Shown: in pieces, positions 15,563 through 22,203 of the stretch
How positions within the stretch are numbered: position 1 is the first letter of the stretch
Layout of the letters: each line of letters starts with the position of its first letter
Origin: Candidatus Woesearchaeota archaeon
GTDB taxonomy: Archaea; Nanobdellota; Nanobdellia; Woesearchaeales; GW2011-AR4
NCBI GenBank assembly: GCA_016784195.1
Contig: JADHVE010000012.1
Coordinates: 1 to 24,664 of the forward strand
Length of the DNA stretch: 24,664 nt
Direction of reading: 5' to 3'
Made by a program: the position numbers and the translations under genes
Notes under the pieces: model-generated
What the model was told of the DNA's origin: nothing
The model's database searches: none
The model's input: only the letters and a program-made list of their open reading frames with translations

Positions 15563-15670
15563 AGCCTCCGCCGAGGATTGAACTCGGGACCTTTACCTTA
15601 CCAAGGTTTAGCGAAATATTTAACGCTCCCTAGTGGAAAGCAAGGCTTTCTGCCACTGAGCTACGGAGGC
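15563..15670 (-). tRNA. tRNA-Thr (GGT) with two introns
   Basis: 108-base gene. Acceptor GCCTCCG / CGGAGGC with discriminator T, as usual for archaeal tRNA-Thr; T-arm CCGAG-TTCAATC-CTCGG; variable loop AGGTC; anticodon loop TTGGTAA (GGT). Intron 1 lies in the D-loop: the D-stem GCTC finds its partner GAGC only at 15625-15628. BHB pairing GTGG/CCAC with bulges CA|G and TA|G gives 15631-15650 (20 nt); removing 22 nt (15629-15650) gives the most regular D-loop, so the 3' border is uncertain by two bases. Intron 2 (15608-15621, 14 nt) interrupts the anticodon stem at 28/29: helix AGCG/CGCT, bulges TT|A and AA|A. Splicing restores stem TTACC/GGTAA and a 72-74 nt tRNA. Confidence 0.88.
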
Positions 15671-15694
15671 ATAGATTGTAGTTTTTTATTTTGG

Positions 15695-15703
15695 TTTATA
15701 AAT
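15695..15703 (-). promoter_or_regulatory. TATA box of the tRNA-Thr gene
   Basis: TTTATAAAC on the minus strand, about 28 bases before the tRNA start at 15670. Confidence 0.5.
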
Positions 15704-15774
15704 TTTTGGATAAAAAGAAATGTTTATATATCCTGGGTATAATACCGAGATTTAACTATAAAAGAGGTGTTAAA

Positions 15775-15981
15775 ATGGTAAAAAGAAAAGTAAAGTGGAT
15801 ATTGGTTCTTTTGATGTCTATATTTTTTGGAGGTTTAGGAGTCGATAGGTTTATTATGGGCCATATAGGTCTGGGTATTTTGAAGCTGATTACTATGGGG
15901 GGATGCGGCGTATGGTGGCTTGTTGATTTAATCCTGATTGCTTCAAAACATAAATTTGAAGACATTGAATGGGAAGAATAA
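15775..15981 (+). CDS. TM2-domain membrane protein
   Basis: 68 residues making a single TM2 domain: a basic N-terminus (MVKRKVKW), first helix with FFGGLGVDRFIMGHIGLGILKL, the short turn TMGGCGVWWLVDLI, then a charged C-terminus. The GxxGxDRFxxG and GGxGxWWxxDL patterns define the family. TM2 proteins are small two-helix membrane proteins of uncertain function. I start at ATG 15775, which has GAGGTG nine bases upstream and a TATATA element at about 15724-15731; the longer frame from 15691 has neither and crosses the promoter. The next gene, a DUF2752 protein, begins 23 bases downstream, and this pairing recurs in many genomes. Confidence 0.9.
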   Translation: MVKRKVKWILVLLMSIFFGGLGVDRFIMGHIGLGILKLITMGGCGVWWLVDLILIASKHKFEDIEWEE

Positions 15982-16004
15982 TTTTTTATTTTTAATTTTC
16001 TACA

Positions 16005-16403
16005 ATGAATTTTAAGAAGATTAAATCTGTTTTTTTAGATATAATCAGTTTTGGCACACCTCAGGCAAAAGTGTTTAATCTCAGTTCTGTATTGGTTATT
16101 TTCAGTGTTGTGCCTACTGGTTCTTTAAATTATCTCCCTATACGGTGCGTTTTTAAGCATTTTTTACTGCCATTGATTTTTAATGGAAACTGCCCTGCTG
16201 ACGGGGTATTTGCGCAGTGCAACTGCCCTGCATGCGGGATGACTAGGGCAATGTCAAGGCTGCTTCACGGAGATATTTCTGGAGCGTACAATTTCAATAA
16301 ACTGATTTTTATTGTGTTTTTTGTGATTGTTTCTCTGATTGTTATAAATTTAGTTAAGTCGGTCAAATACTATAAGAAAAATAGAATGGTTTATGGTTTT
16401 TGA
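16005..16403 (+). CDS. DUF2752 membrane protein
   Basis: 132 residues. The family core CPACGMTRAMSRLLHGDISGAYNFN is well conserved, with its CPxCGxTR and HGD(x)xxAxxxN motifs between hydrophobic segments: one near residues 27-40 and a C-terminal helix (LIFIVFFVIVSLIVINLV). Three extra cysteines near NGNCPADGVFAQCNC sit next to the core, suggesting metal binding or disulfides. The family is integral to the membrane and of unknown biochemical role. It is co-transcribed with the TM2 gene 23 bases upstream and ends with TGA. Confidence 0.88.
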   Translation: MNFKKIKSVFLDIISFGTPQAKVFNLSSVLVIFSVVPTGSLNYLPIRCVFKHFLLPLIFNGNCPADGVFAQCNCPACGMTRAMSRLLHGDISGAYNFNKLIFIVFFVIVSLIVINLVKSVKYYKKNRMVYGF

Positions 16404-16487
16404 TGGCGAAGTCCAATCTAAATAAGATTCTTCAAGGGGAGGGAAAAAATTAAAATATCTATTCAAGAATAGTAACATACCGCAAGA

Positions 16488-16495
16488 TTTATAAA
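16488..16495 (+). promoter_or_regulatory. TATA box of the 149-aa orphan gene
   Basis: TTTATAAA centred about 26 bases before ATG 16518, supporting a leaderless message and the first ATG as start. Confidence 0.55.
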
Positions 16496-16517
16496 GTTCT
16501 TTTATCTTCAATAAGGT

Positions 16518-16967
16518 ATGGGAAACATGATTCAATTAAAAACAGAAGATATCATTGTGGGTGTTAAGTTACCCCCAGATATTACAAGTAAGGATAGATC
16601 TCAGAAAATTCTCAGTGACTCTGTCTTTAGAAAATCACATGGAATTAAAGGGATAGATTTTCATAGAATGCCTAAATCAAATAATGCAAATTGTGAGGAA
16701 TTATATCTAAACAAAGGTCATACTGGGGCATTATATCTAAGAAATGGTCAGATTCAAGATACAGGATCTGAAGATGAATTATTAAGTTCTAAACCTATTG
16801 TTGTAGATTATACAGATGGCGGATTAGAATATCTTAAAGGATTTGTTAGACAAGGAACTGACAAGCCATCTTATGAGTGTAGATTGCAGGTTCCAAACAC
16901 AAATTTAGAACTTATTTTTTACCATCCTGTTAAAGACATGGATTTGGTAGCAAGAATCACAAAATAA
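16518..16967 (+). CDS. Hypothetical protein (149 aa), orphan
   Basis: Soluble, with no signal peptide. The strand-rich pattern is short beta segments such as EDIIVGVKLPP, TGALYLRNGQIQ, KPIVVDYTDGG and CRLQVPNTNLELIFYH. A YLNKGHTGALYLRNG repeat-like piece is the most distinctive. I recognise no family. A TATA box 26 bases ahead makes ATG 16518 the likely start; a second ATG three codons in is possible. It ends at a T-rich tract, then a long inverted repeat, then the convergent TrmB gene. It begins the accessory-looking stretch of the window. Confidence 0.6.
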   Translation: MGNMIQLKTEDIIVGVKLPPDITSKDRSQKILSDSVFRKSHGIKGIDFHRMPKSNNANCEELYLNKGHTGALYLRNGQIQDTGSEDELLSSKPIVVDYTDGGLEYLKGFVRQGTDKPSYECRLQVPNTNLELIFYHPVKDMDLVARITK

Positions 16968-17005
16968 TTTTTCCCTTCCTTTTTTCTATTTAGACGTTCT
17001 CAAAA

Positions 17006-17104
17006 ATTTCATATAACATCAAAATTAAACAAAGTCTCCGAAACCTTCGAAAATTTTAGAGTTTTGGGATTATTTAACTTATATTAATTTTGACCATATG
17101 AAAT
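17006..17104. repeat. 99-bp inverted repeat between convergent genes
   Basis: Left arm ATTTCATAT (17006-17014) + 4 bases + TCAAAATTAA (17019-17028). Right arm TTAATTTTGA (17084-17093) + 2 bases + ATATGAAAT (17096-17104). The two 9- and 10-bp blocks are perfectly complementary, giving a 19-bp stem with a small internal bulge and a 55-base loop. The position between two convergent genes fits a bidirectional terminator; the size also fits a decayed miniature element. Confidence 0.7.
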
Positions 17105-17126
17105 GTATATTTAGAAAAAAAGCAAG

Positions 17127-17840
17127 TCATTTTGTAGCTTTATTCCACATTTCGTTAAAAATGATTTTCATAGTATCAGCATGATCTTTAGATTTGATTT
17201 TAATTGCAGAGATTTCATATTGAAATATAATATGATATACATATTCGCCATAAATAAATATCCCTTCCTTTGATTTGTCAAATGCTTTCAAGAATTTAAC
17301 CTCTGTTAATTTATCTTGAAGAATGGCTTTTGCTTCTTTTGAGTCTTCCAATATTTGTTTAATCTTGATTTGATTCTCAATTCTTTTCATTCTAAATTTT
17401 TCATGGTGATATCCTATTTTCTCAAGCGCATTTCCTTGACTCCCCATAACCAATAACTCTTTTGAATTATTTAGTATTTCATCAAATATTTTTATAAGTG
17501 CTTTTTTGCCTTGGAAAACTTCGGCTTGGGGTTTTTCTCCAATTTGATTATGCATATTTTCTAATTGAGGTAATAATCGAGAAATTGAATCTTTTTTTTC
17601 ATCTAATAACACTAAAAGGGTTTTAGGAGAATTAGCGATAAAATTAGCCTTATTATCAACAATACAAGTACTGACTAAACCTAAATTTTTTAATCTTTCA
17701 AGTATATCATAAGTAGTGCTTCTTGGATAATTCGATAGTTCTGAAATCCTATTAGCAGTAGCTTTTGCTGTTTTTAGGCAAATAAGATATATATTTGCTT
17801 CTTTTTCAGATAAACCATAATTGAGTAATTCTTGTAGCAT
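17127..17840 (-). CDS. TrmB-family transcriptional regulator
   Basis: 237 residues. The N-terminal winged helix (residues 1-80) has the TrmB pattern: LLNYGLSEKEANIYLICLK, then ATANRISELSNYPRSTTYDILERLKNLGLV, with the recognition helix around PRSTTYDILERL. A coiled linker (LLPQLENMHNQIGEKP) leads to a C-terminal effector domain (about 105-237) resembling the PLD-like/sugar-binding part of TrmB proteins. TrmB regulators usually control neighbouring metabolic genes in response to small ligands. The gene is divergent from the radical-SAM gene with about 95 bases between starts and is probably its regulator. TATA at 17861-17873 places transcription at ATG 17840. Confidence 0.88.
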   Translation of the reverse strand: MLQELLNYGLSEKEANIYLICLKTAKATANRISELSNYPRSTTYDILERLKNLGLVSTCIVDNKANFIANSPKTLLVLLDEKKDSISRLLPQLENMHNQIGEKPQAEVFQGKKALIKIFDEILNNSKELLVMGSQGNALEKIGYHHEKFRMKRIENQIKIKQILEDSKEAKAILQDKLTEVKFLKAFDKSKEGIFIYGEYVYHIIFQYEISAIKIKSKDHADTMKIIFNEMWNKATK

Positions 17841-17860
17841 ATCTTAGGTAAATGATAAAT

Positions 17861-17910
17861 ATTATATAAATTTTTCTATTGTCGTCGCTTTTCGATGGCA
17901 GGTATTTAAG
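17861..17910. promoter_or_regulatory. Divergent promoters of the trmB-like and radical-SAM genes
   Basis: On the minus strand AAATTTATATAAT (17861-17873) lies about 27 bases from ATG 17840. On the plus strand TATTTAAG (17903-17910) lies about 27-30 bases from ATG 17936. Both spacings predict leaderless messages, and the two boxes share one short intergenic region suited to joint control by the TrmB protein. Confidence 0.5.
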
Positions 17911-17935
17911 TATGTTGATTAGTTGCTACTTATAT

Positions 17936-19489
17936 ATGGTAAATAAAAAAGTTGTGTTGGTGTCTGCAGGAATTTCAAGAAAGGAACATCCTCAATTTGA
18001 AAGATTTATGCCTATGACTGCTGTAGGATTACATTATATCAAGGCATATCTGGAAAAGAGTGGATATGATGTCAGAGTTGTAAACCAAACAAATGACGGA
18101 TTAAGTAATCTTGAAACAGCTAGTGCTATAGATAAAAATAATCCGGATTTTGTATTATTTAATCAATTCTTCAACACAAGAAAAAGGATTAGAGAGGAAA
18201 TTATTCCCAATTTAAACGGAAACTATGTAATTGGAACTGGAGGGCATGATGCAACATTTCATTCTCAAAAATTATCCTTGGATGAACTGGCGAGGCAGTA
18301 TTCGCAATTTGATTTTATCTGGCAAGGTGAAGCAGAAACGGATCTATCTGGATTTTTAAAAAATTTTCAAAAGCAAAAAAAACCTTTAATAATAAAAAAT
18401 TTGGAGAATAGACTTGAAAATCTAGATGAACTCCCAATATTAAAACACGATGACTCTGACTATTCTGGAGATGTAGGATTTTTATCAACTTCGAGAGGTT
18501 GTTTTCCACAAAAATTTTCTTGTGATTTTTGTACTACCGGAATGTTTTATCAAAATGGATGGAAATCAAGAAGTGTTGAACATGTAATTCCCGAACTTGA
18601 AAATCTCGCTCAAAATGGTAAAAAATATATTTTTGTAACGGATGATAATTTCTTAGGATTTTCTCAAAAAGGTATTAAAAGAGGAAATCAAATAATAGAA
18701 TATGCTTCTCAATTAGGATTAAAATTAACGATAATGACTACAAAAGAACAGATACTTCTAGCAGATAAAGTGGGTTATCTTTCAAATTGGCAAGGCACAG
18801 TATTTAGAGCTCTTTTGGGAATTGAAAATGGATCAAGAGAATCAGCGATGAAATTAGGTAAATGCTCTGCAAGACATGATGCGAAATATTCAGAACATTG
18901 TCAAGAGGCGATTTCGGCATTGGATAATAATGGAATTGCATTATTTGGAGGATATATTAATTTTAATCCTGCATCTACAGTAGATGAATTACAACAAAGT
19001 GCAATATTTTTGAGGGATAATGGAAGAGAAGCTGCAAATTTTACAAATTTATGCCAAGGATTGAGATTTTATGAAGGGACAAGAATTTGTCAAACATATC
19101 CTGAACAAGCAGAAAATTATGAAGTAAGAGATGGAGAATTTTTTTACAAATTTCATAATCCAGAAGTACAAAGAGTTTATGAACATCTTGCAAAAATAAA
19201 AAAAATAGAAGATGGGTTAATGGGGAAAATAGATAGTTTAAATTATGAAATTACAAATTTAGTTTATTTAAATCAGATACAAGACACTGAATTAGGAAGG
19301 AAATATTTTGAAGTTGCAGAAAAAAGAAATCAATTAAATGCAAATTATTTTTTAGGTTTATGTTTTCAATCAAAGGAAGGAAAAAGATTGATTTCAAATC
19401 AAGATAAATTTCTAAAAAAATCAGAAATATTAGGGAACGAATATCAAAGAGTATATCAAGACATACGGAGAAATGTGGAACATAAATAA
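17936..19489 (+). CDS. B12-binding-domain-type radical SAM protein
   Basis: 517 residues. The N-terminal region (about 1-165) has the Rossmann-like layout of the B12-binding domain (KKVVLVSAG ... AVGLHYIKAYLEKSGYDVRVVNQ ... PDFVLFNQF ... GEAETDL) without a DxHxxG motif. The radical-SAM barrel starts at STSRGCFPQKFSCDFC (Cys 189, 196, 199), followed by TDDNFLGFSQKG, ALLGIENGSRESAMKLGK and INFNPASTVDEL, all familiar from this superfamily. The cluster motif is CX6CX2C rather than CX3CX2C. The C-terminal 130 residues are helical and unrecognised. The substrate is unknown. ATG 17936 is chosen over 17879 because of the TATA box at 17903 and the normal domain start. The divergent TrmB gene probably regulates it. 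Confidence 0.85.
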   Translation: MVNKKVVLVSAGISRKEHPQFERFMPMTAVGLHYIKAYLEKSGYDVRVVNQTNDGLSNLETASAIDKNNPDFVLFNQFFNTRKRIREEIIPNLNGNYVIGTGGHDATFHSQKLSLDELARQYSQFDFIWQGEAETDLSGFLKNFQKQKKPLIIKNLENRLENLDELPILKHDDSDYSGDVGFLSTSRGCFPQKFSCDFCTTGMFYQNGWKSRSVEHVIPELENLAQNGKKYIFVTDDNFLGFSQKGIKRGNQIIEYASQLGLKLTIMTTKEQILLADKVGYLSNWQGTVFRALLGIENGSRESAMKLGKCSARHDAKYSEHCQEAISALDNNGIALFGGYINFNPASTVDELQQSAIFLRDNGREAANFTNLCQGLRFYEGTRICQTYPEQAENYEVRDGEFFYKFHNPEVQRVYEHLAKIKKIEDGLMGKIDSLNYEITNLVYLNQIQDTELGRKYFEVAEKRNQLNANYFLGLCFQSKEGKRLISNQDKFLKKSEILGNEYQRVYQDIRRNVEHK

Positions 19490-19828
19490 ATTGCTCCTCT
19501 TTTTCTTTGTTAAGTAATCCGAAAATTTAAACTAATTTCAGTTAAACTTATTAAACTCGTTTTCGGTTACGAAGTTCCTACGGATTTCGTCCTAAAAGTT
19601 TAGTTCTTGACAATCAATTCTGCCTAAGGCAGACTATATGCCCTTAGGACTTGGAACCCCATATCTCTAAAAAGGAACTCATATTTTATTGAACTTAACA
19701 TCAAATCCATGTTAGTCGCACCAACCCCTACGAGTGAGTATTAAGAATATAAGTGCGAATTTATTTGATAGAATAAGAAACACTGGGCGGAGTGGGGGGG
19801 GAAGTATGGCGGAAGAATTTTTTCCAAA
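19490..19828. other. Noncoding stretch with several hairpins
   Basis: No gene seen. It holds TTAAACT three times (19527, 19542, 19551); ACGAA / TTCGT (19569-19590); CTGCC-TAA-GGCAG (19620-19632), which overlaps a second perfect pair CCTAAGG / CCTTAGG (19623-19629 and 19642-19648); and a TAACAT / ATGTTA pair near 19690-19715. The overlapping stems could switch between two folds. A GC-rich run with eight G ends it near 19800. A small RNA is possible but not shown. Confidence 0.45.
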
Positions 19829-19860
19829 ATATATATAATATACAGAGAATTCCTAAAATT

Positions 19861-20190
19861 ATGGAAAGTAGTAATATCTCAGAGATGTGTGTAAAATGTG
19901 CTGAATGTTGCAAAAGTTACCCTTCTGTTGAATTGTCTAAAAATGAAATTTATTCTTTGGAACAGGTAACAGGATTACATTTTGATAATTTCACAAACAC
20001 CAAAGGTAAAGCGGTTGTTAAAGGATACTTTTTACAATCTCAAGAAAATGGTGATTGTGTTTTCTTAGATAAAGATAATGGGGTATATTCTTGTAAGGTA
20101 TATGAAGCTAGACCAAGAATCTGCCAAGATTATCCATCAGAACCAAGACAAATAGAATTCTGTGATGCAAATAGAAAAAATTCTGAGTAA
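19861..20190 (+). CDS. YkgJ-family cysteine-cluster protein
   Basis: 109 residues with the family motif CVKCAECC (residues 10-17) near the N-terminus, then GDCVFLD, and the C-terminal YSCKVYEARPRICQDYP, which is the standard YkgJ block (Y-x-C-x-V-Y-x-x-R-P-x-x-C-x-x-Y/F-P). The protein is thought to bind a metal (zinc or an iron-sulfur cluster) through these cysteines; its role is not established. ATG 19861 is chosen because the frame upstream (to 19792) crosses a TATA element (ATATATATAATA, about 19830-19841) at leaderless distance and is not conserved-looking. Confidence 0.85.
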   Translation: MESSNISEMCVKCAECCKSYPSVELSKNEIYSLEQVTGLHFDNFTNTKGKAVVKGYFLQSQENGDCVFLDKDNGVYSCKVYEARPRICQDYPSEPRQIEFCDANRKNSE

Positions 20191-20280
20191 TATTGTGATT
20201 AACATTGCGCTGTTATATTTTTCTGATAGGAAAGAGGATAGTGCAACGATTTTTGCGAAGCAAAAAAATCCCAAAGAGTT

Positions 20281-20481
20281 TTATTTTTGCCCTGTTTTTT
20301 CAACAATTAGTAGAAAGTCCACTTTAGCTGTTGCTCCCATAAGTTGGAAAGTAGGTTTAACATTTGGAATTGCCGCAAGAACTTCTCAATTAAGTTTATT
20401 TAAGAACTGCTCCAACTTATCCTGCATATTGTCACTCTTGACATCTATTCGATGGACTTTGTATCTCATTTTTTCTTTCAT
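20281..20481 (-). pseudogene. Small conserved protein gene interrupted by an in-frame TGA
   Basis: On the minus strand MKEKMRYKVHRIDVKSDN, then DKLEQFLNKLN, TGA (20386-20388), EVLAAIPNVKPTFQLMG, ATAKVDFLLIVEKTGQK and TAA. The frame is continuous on both sides of the single TGA and the amino-acid sequence is protein-like throughout: the pattern YKVHRIDVK...LEQFLN.L.GEV.AIIPNV......ATAKV.FLLIVEK is one I recall from archaeal small proteins related to DUF4177. The TGA falls where that pattern has glycine, so GGA to TGA is the simplest change. A TATA box (TTTAAATATTATAA, about 20498-20511) sits at leaderless distance from ATG 20481. Either a recent nonsense mutation or a read error. Confidence 0.6.
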
Positions 20482-20519
20482 AAATCAGATATTAAGAATT
20501 ATAATATTTAAAACTTTCT

Positions 20520-20650
20520 TTTGGGGCAAAAATAAAATTGAATATAACATCGTGAATCGCTGTTATACGTTTTTTCTGCAAGAAAAAAAGCCGAAGGCTC
20601 AGTTAAATTTTCACGTTAATAAATTTCTCCGTAGGAGACTATATGTGCGT
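20520..20650. other. Cluster of four consecutive short hairpins
   Basis: Within about 110 bases: TATAACA / TGTTATA (20543-20567), TTTTTTCT-GCA-AGAAAAAA (about 20570-20588), AGCC-GAA-GGCT (about 20588-20599) and CTCC-GTA-GGAG (about 20627-20638). No gene fits on either strand. It lies between the broken gene and the IS110 remnant. It could be a structured RNA, terminators, or element-end sequence. Confidence 0.45.
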
Positions 20651-20739
20651 GTATGAGAATTCAACTGCCAAAAAAAAGCTTTTTCCTGCTTTCTTTTCTT
20701 AATGGTTTCATAGTCATTGCACCTTTATATTTTTTTTCT

Positions 20740-20829
20740 TTTTTGAGGTAGGCTGTATCGACATCCGTCTATCCGTGCTTCATCGCACACTATGGTGAGT
20801 CGAAAGGCCCCCAATCGTAGCATCAATCT
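20740..20829. other. GC-richer noncoding end beside the IS110 remnant
   Basis: Directly downstream of the transposase stop, about 90 bases are noticeably richer in G/C than their surroundings and contain short stems (for example GTGC ... GCAC across 20790-20805). IS110-family elements encode their guide (bridge) RNA in a noncoding end, downstream of the gene in the IS1111 group. This segment could be such an end. Borders and target site were not found. Confidence 0.3.
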
Positions 20830-21477
20830 TTACAGATTAGCACATACTCGGGGTGCCTGTGCCTCACTCACACCTTTTGAGATGTGATTATCAATATATG
20901 GCTTATTGTATTTCAACATATGCCATAAGTAATAAATCATCTTTCTTGCTGTTGCTGTTATAGCAACATTTCTATGTTTTTTAGCATTTAACTTGTAAAA
21001 GTAACTTTGTATTTTGTTTGGCTTGTTTATTGCCACATTAGCACATTGGATGAATATCCATCTGAGCCATTTGCTTCCCTGTTTGGTTATTCTTCCAACG
21101 AAACACTTGTTGCCTGATTGGGAAATGGAAGGAACAATTCCAGCATAGCTGCAAAGTTGATAGGGTGTTTTAAATCTGTGTATGTCTCCTATCTCTGCAA
21201 GAATTATATATGCTGCAGTATCTCCCAAACCAGGCATTTTCCGAATTAGCCTGGCTTGTTTCTTAAACTGCTCAATTGATTTTGCTTTAGCTTTTATTTC
21301 ATTTATTTCAAGATCCACATGATCAATCATCTTTAGGTAAGAATTTATCTTTTCATCGTTGAGTTTTTCTAGGAATACTCTTGACTTCTTGGCAAAGATA
21401 TATTTTACTGGAATCTTAATGTTATTCTTATTTAATATTGCATGAATCTGATTTTTCAGGCTTGTCCTCATCTTCAC
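20830..21477 (-). pseudogene. IS110-family transposase, N-terminally truncated
   Basis: 215 residues matching the C-terminal part of IS110-family recombinases: VKMRTSLKNQIHAIL, a helical linker, then the Transposase_20 domain with IRKMPGLGDTAAYIILAEIGDIHRFKTPYQLCSYAGIVPS, SGNKCFVGRITKQGSKWLRWIFIQCA and the C-terminal HRNVAITATARKMIYYLWHML. The N-terminal RuvC-like DEDD domain (about 130-170 residues) is missing. Upstream the same frame continues briefly (DNRQSYVKMRT) but meets a TAA, and no DVSK-type motif is found in the next 400 bases. The protein cannot act alone; the element is dead, or depends on an enzyme made elsewhere. Confidence 0.85.
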
Positions 21478-21900
21478 ATAGCTTTGCCTGTTGTCTTAAT
21501 TTGTTCTAAAGAAGGCGAATTGGCAAAATCCTCTAAAGGTCAATTACTTTGTGGATAAAAGCACAAAAAATTTGGGTCGAACGAATTGAGCCGTTAAATC
21601 ATGGTTAGGTTTAGTTGCGAAGCAATTGAAAAACTGTTTTTCTCTTTCTCGATTTAACGAAGGCACCTATCTAAAAGATTCAAGGTTTACCGACGGAGGA
21701 GGTAGTAAGAAAATTTTGGCTAACATCTATTAAACGAACATTCCCAAATTTAAGGGTATTGGCCTTGTATCATTAAATCTTCAATTGAAATAGGTTATTT
21801 GATATTTTGTATAACTCTCTAAAATTAGGCCCTTATCAACAATTTAACTTAGAAAAAGTAGGGTTCAAAGTAAAAAATAAGATTGAGTTTCTTTAATCTT
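21478..21900. other. Noncoding stretch upstream of the IS110 remnant with a long hairpin
   Basis: No gene seen. A clear stem, GCCGTTAAATC (21590-21600) with GATTTAACG then GGC after a GAA bulge (21651-21664), encloses a second hairpin TTGC-GAA-GCAA (21615-21625). The latter 11-mer occurs identically at 20253-20263 on the other side of the transposase. The region could be the noncoding end of the element (bridge RNA in the IS110 group lies upstream of the gene) or an unrelated RNA. Confidence 0.4.
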
Positions 21901-21925
21901 GCGAAACAAGCATAATTAAAAAGTA

Positions 21926-22075
21926 TGCGGGGGATGGGATTCGAACCCACGGACACACTAAGTGACAGGATAACTCATTTACATGTGAGTGCCACATTAT
22001 TTTCTTAAGTCCTGCGCGTTTGACCAGACTTCGCTCTAAGGGTCATTAAACAAAAAGCTTAATGACGACCCCCGC
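21926..22075 (-). tRNA. tRNA-Leu (TAA) with two introns
   Basis: 150-base gene. Acceptor GCGGGGG / CCCCCGC, discriminator A, T-arm GTGGG-TTCGAAT-CCCAT, long Leu-type variable arm (15 nt with CAC/GTG), anticodon loop CTTAAGA (TAA) on stem CAGGA/TCCTG. Intron 1 (22036-22067, 32 nt) separates U8 from A9. Its inner helix GTCATTAA / TTAATGAC is eight pairs, the central four pairs join GGGG of the acceptor to CCTT, and the bulges are GT|C and AG|A. Removing it gives GCGGGGG-TA-GCGA, a normal start. Intron 2 (21972-22003, 32 nt) is at canonical 37/38: CTTA pairs with TGAG, bulges AG|A and TT|A, inner stem ATGTG/CACAT. The mature length is 86 nt. TATA at about 22114-22124 is about 45 bases upstream. 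Confidence 0.9.
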
Positions 22076-22203
22076 AAATGTCTGGTGTTTCAGAGATAAA
22101 AGAAAAAACAGCAATATATAAACTTTACTACTAAACTACATATGCAGTTAATATAAGCTGTTGGAGCTTCAGAATGCCTATAGTTATCTTAAATTGATAG
22201 TAT

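Noticed and set aside
20386..20388. Genetic code change with TGA as glycine
   Set aside because: TGA is the natural stop of the ferredoxin and DUF2752 genes, and no other gene in the window has internal TGA codons.
20201..20578. Integron-like attC sites suggested by TAACA/TGTTA stems followed by T-runs at 20201-20225 and 20546-20578
   Set aside because: The required GTTRRRY/RYYYAAC cores and cassette orientation are absent, and no integrase is near.
20162..20656. A plus-strand open frame of 164 codons
   Set aside because: It overlaps the YkgJ stop, runs antisense through the recognisable broken small gene and ends in the hairpin cluster; its sequence is not protein-like.
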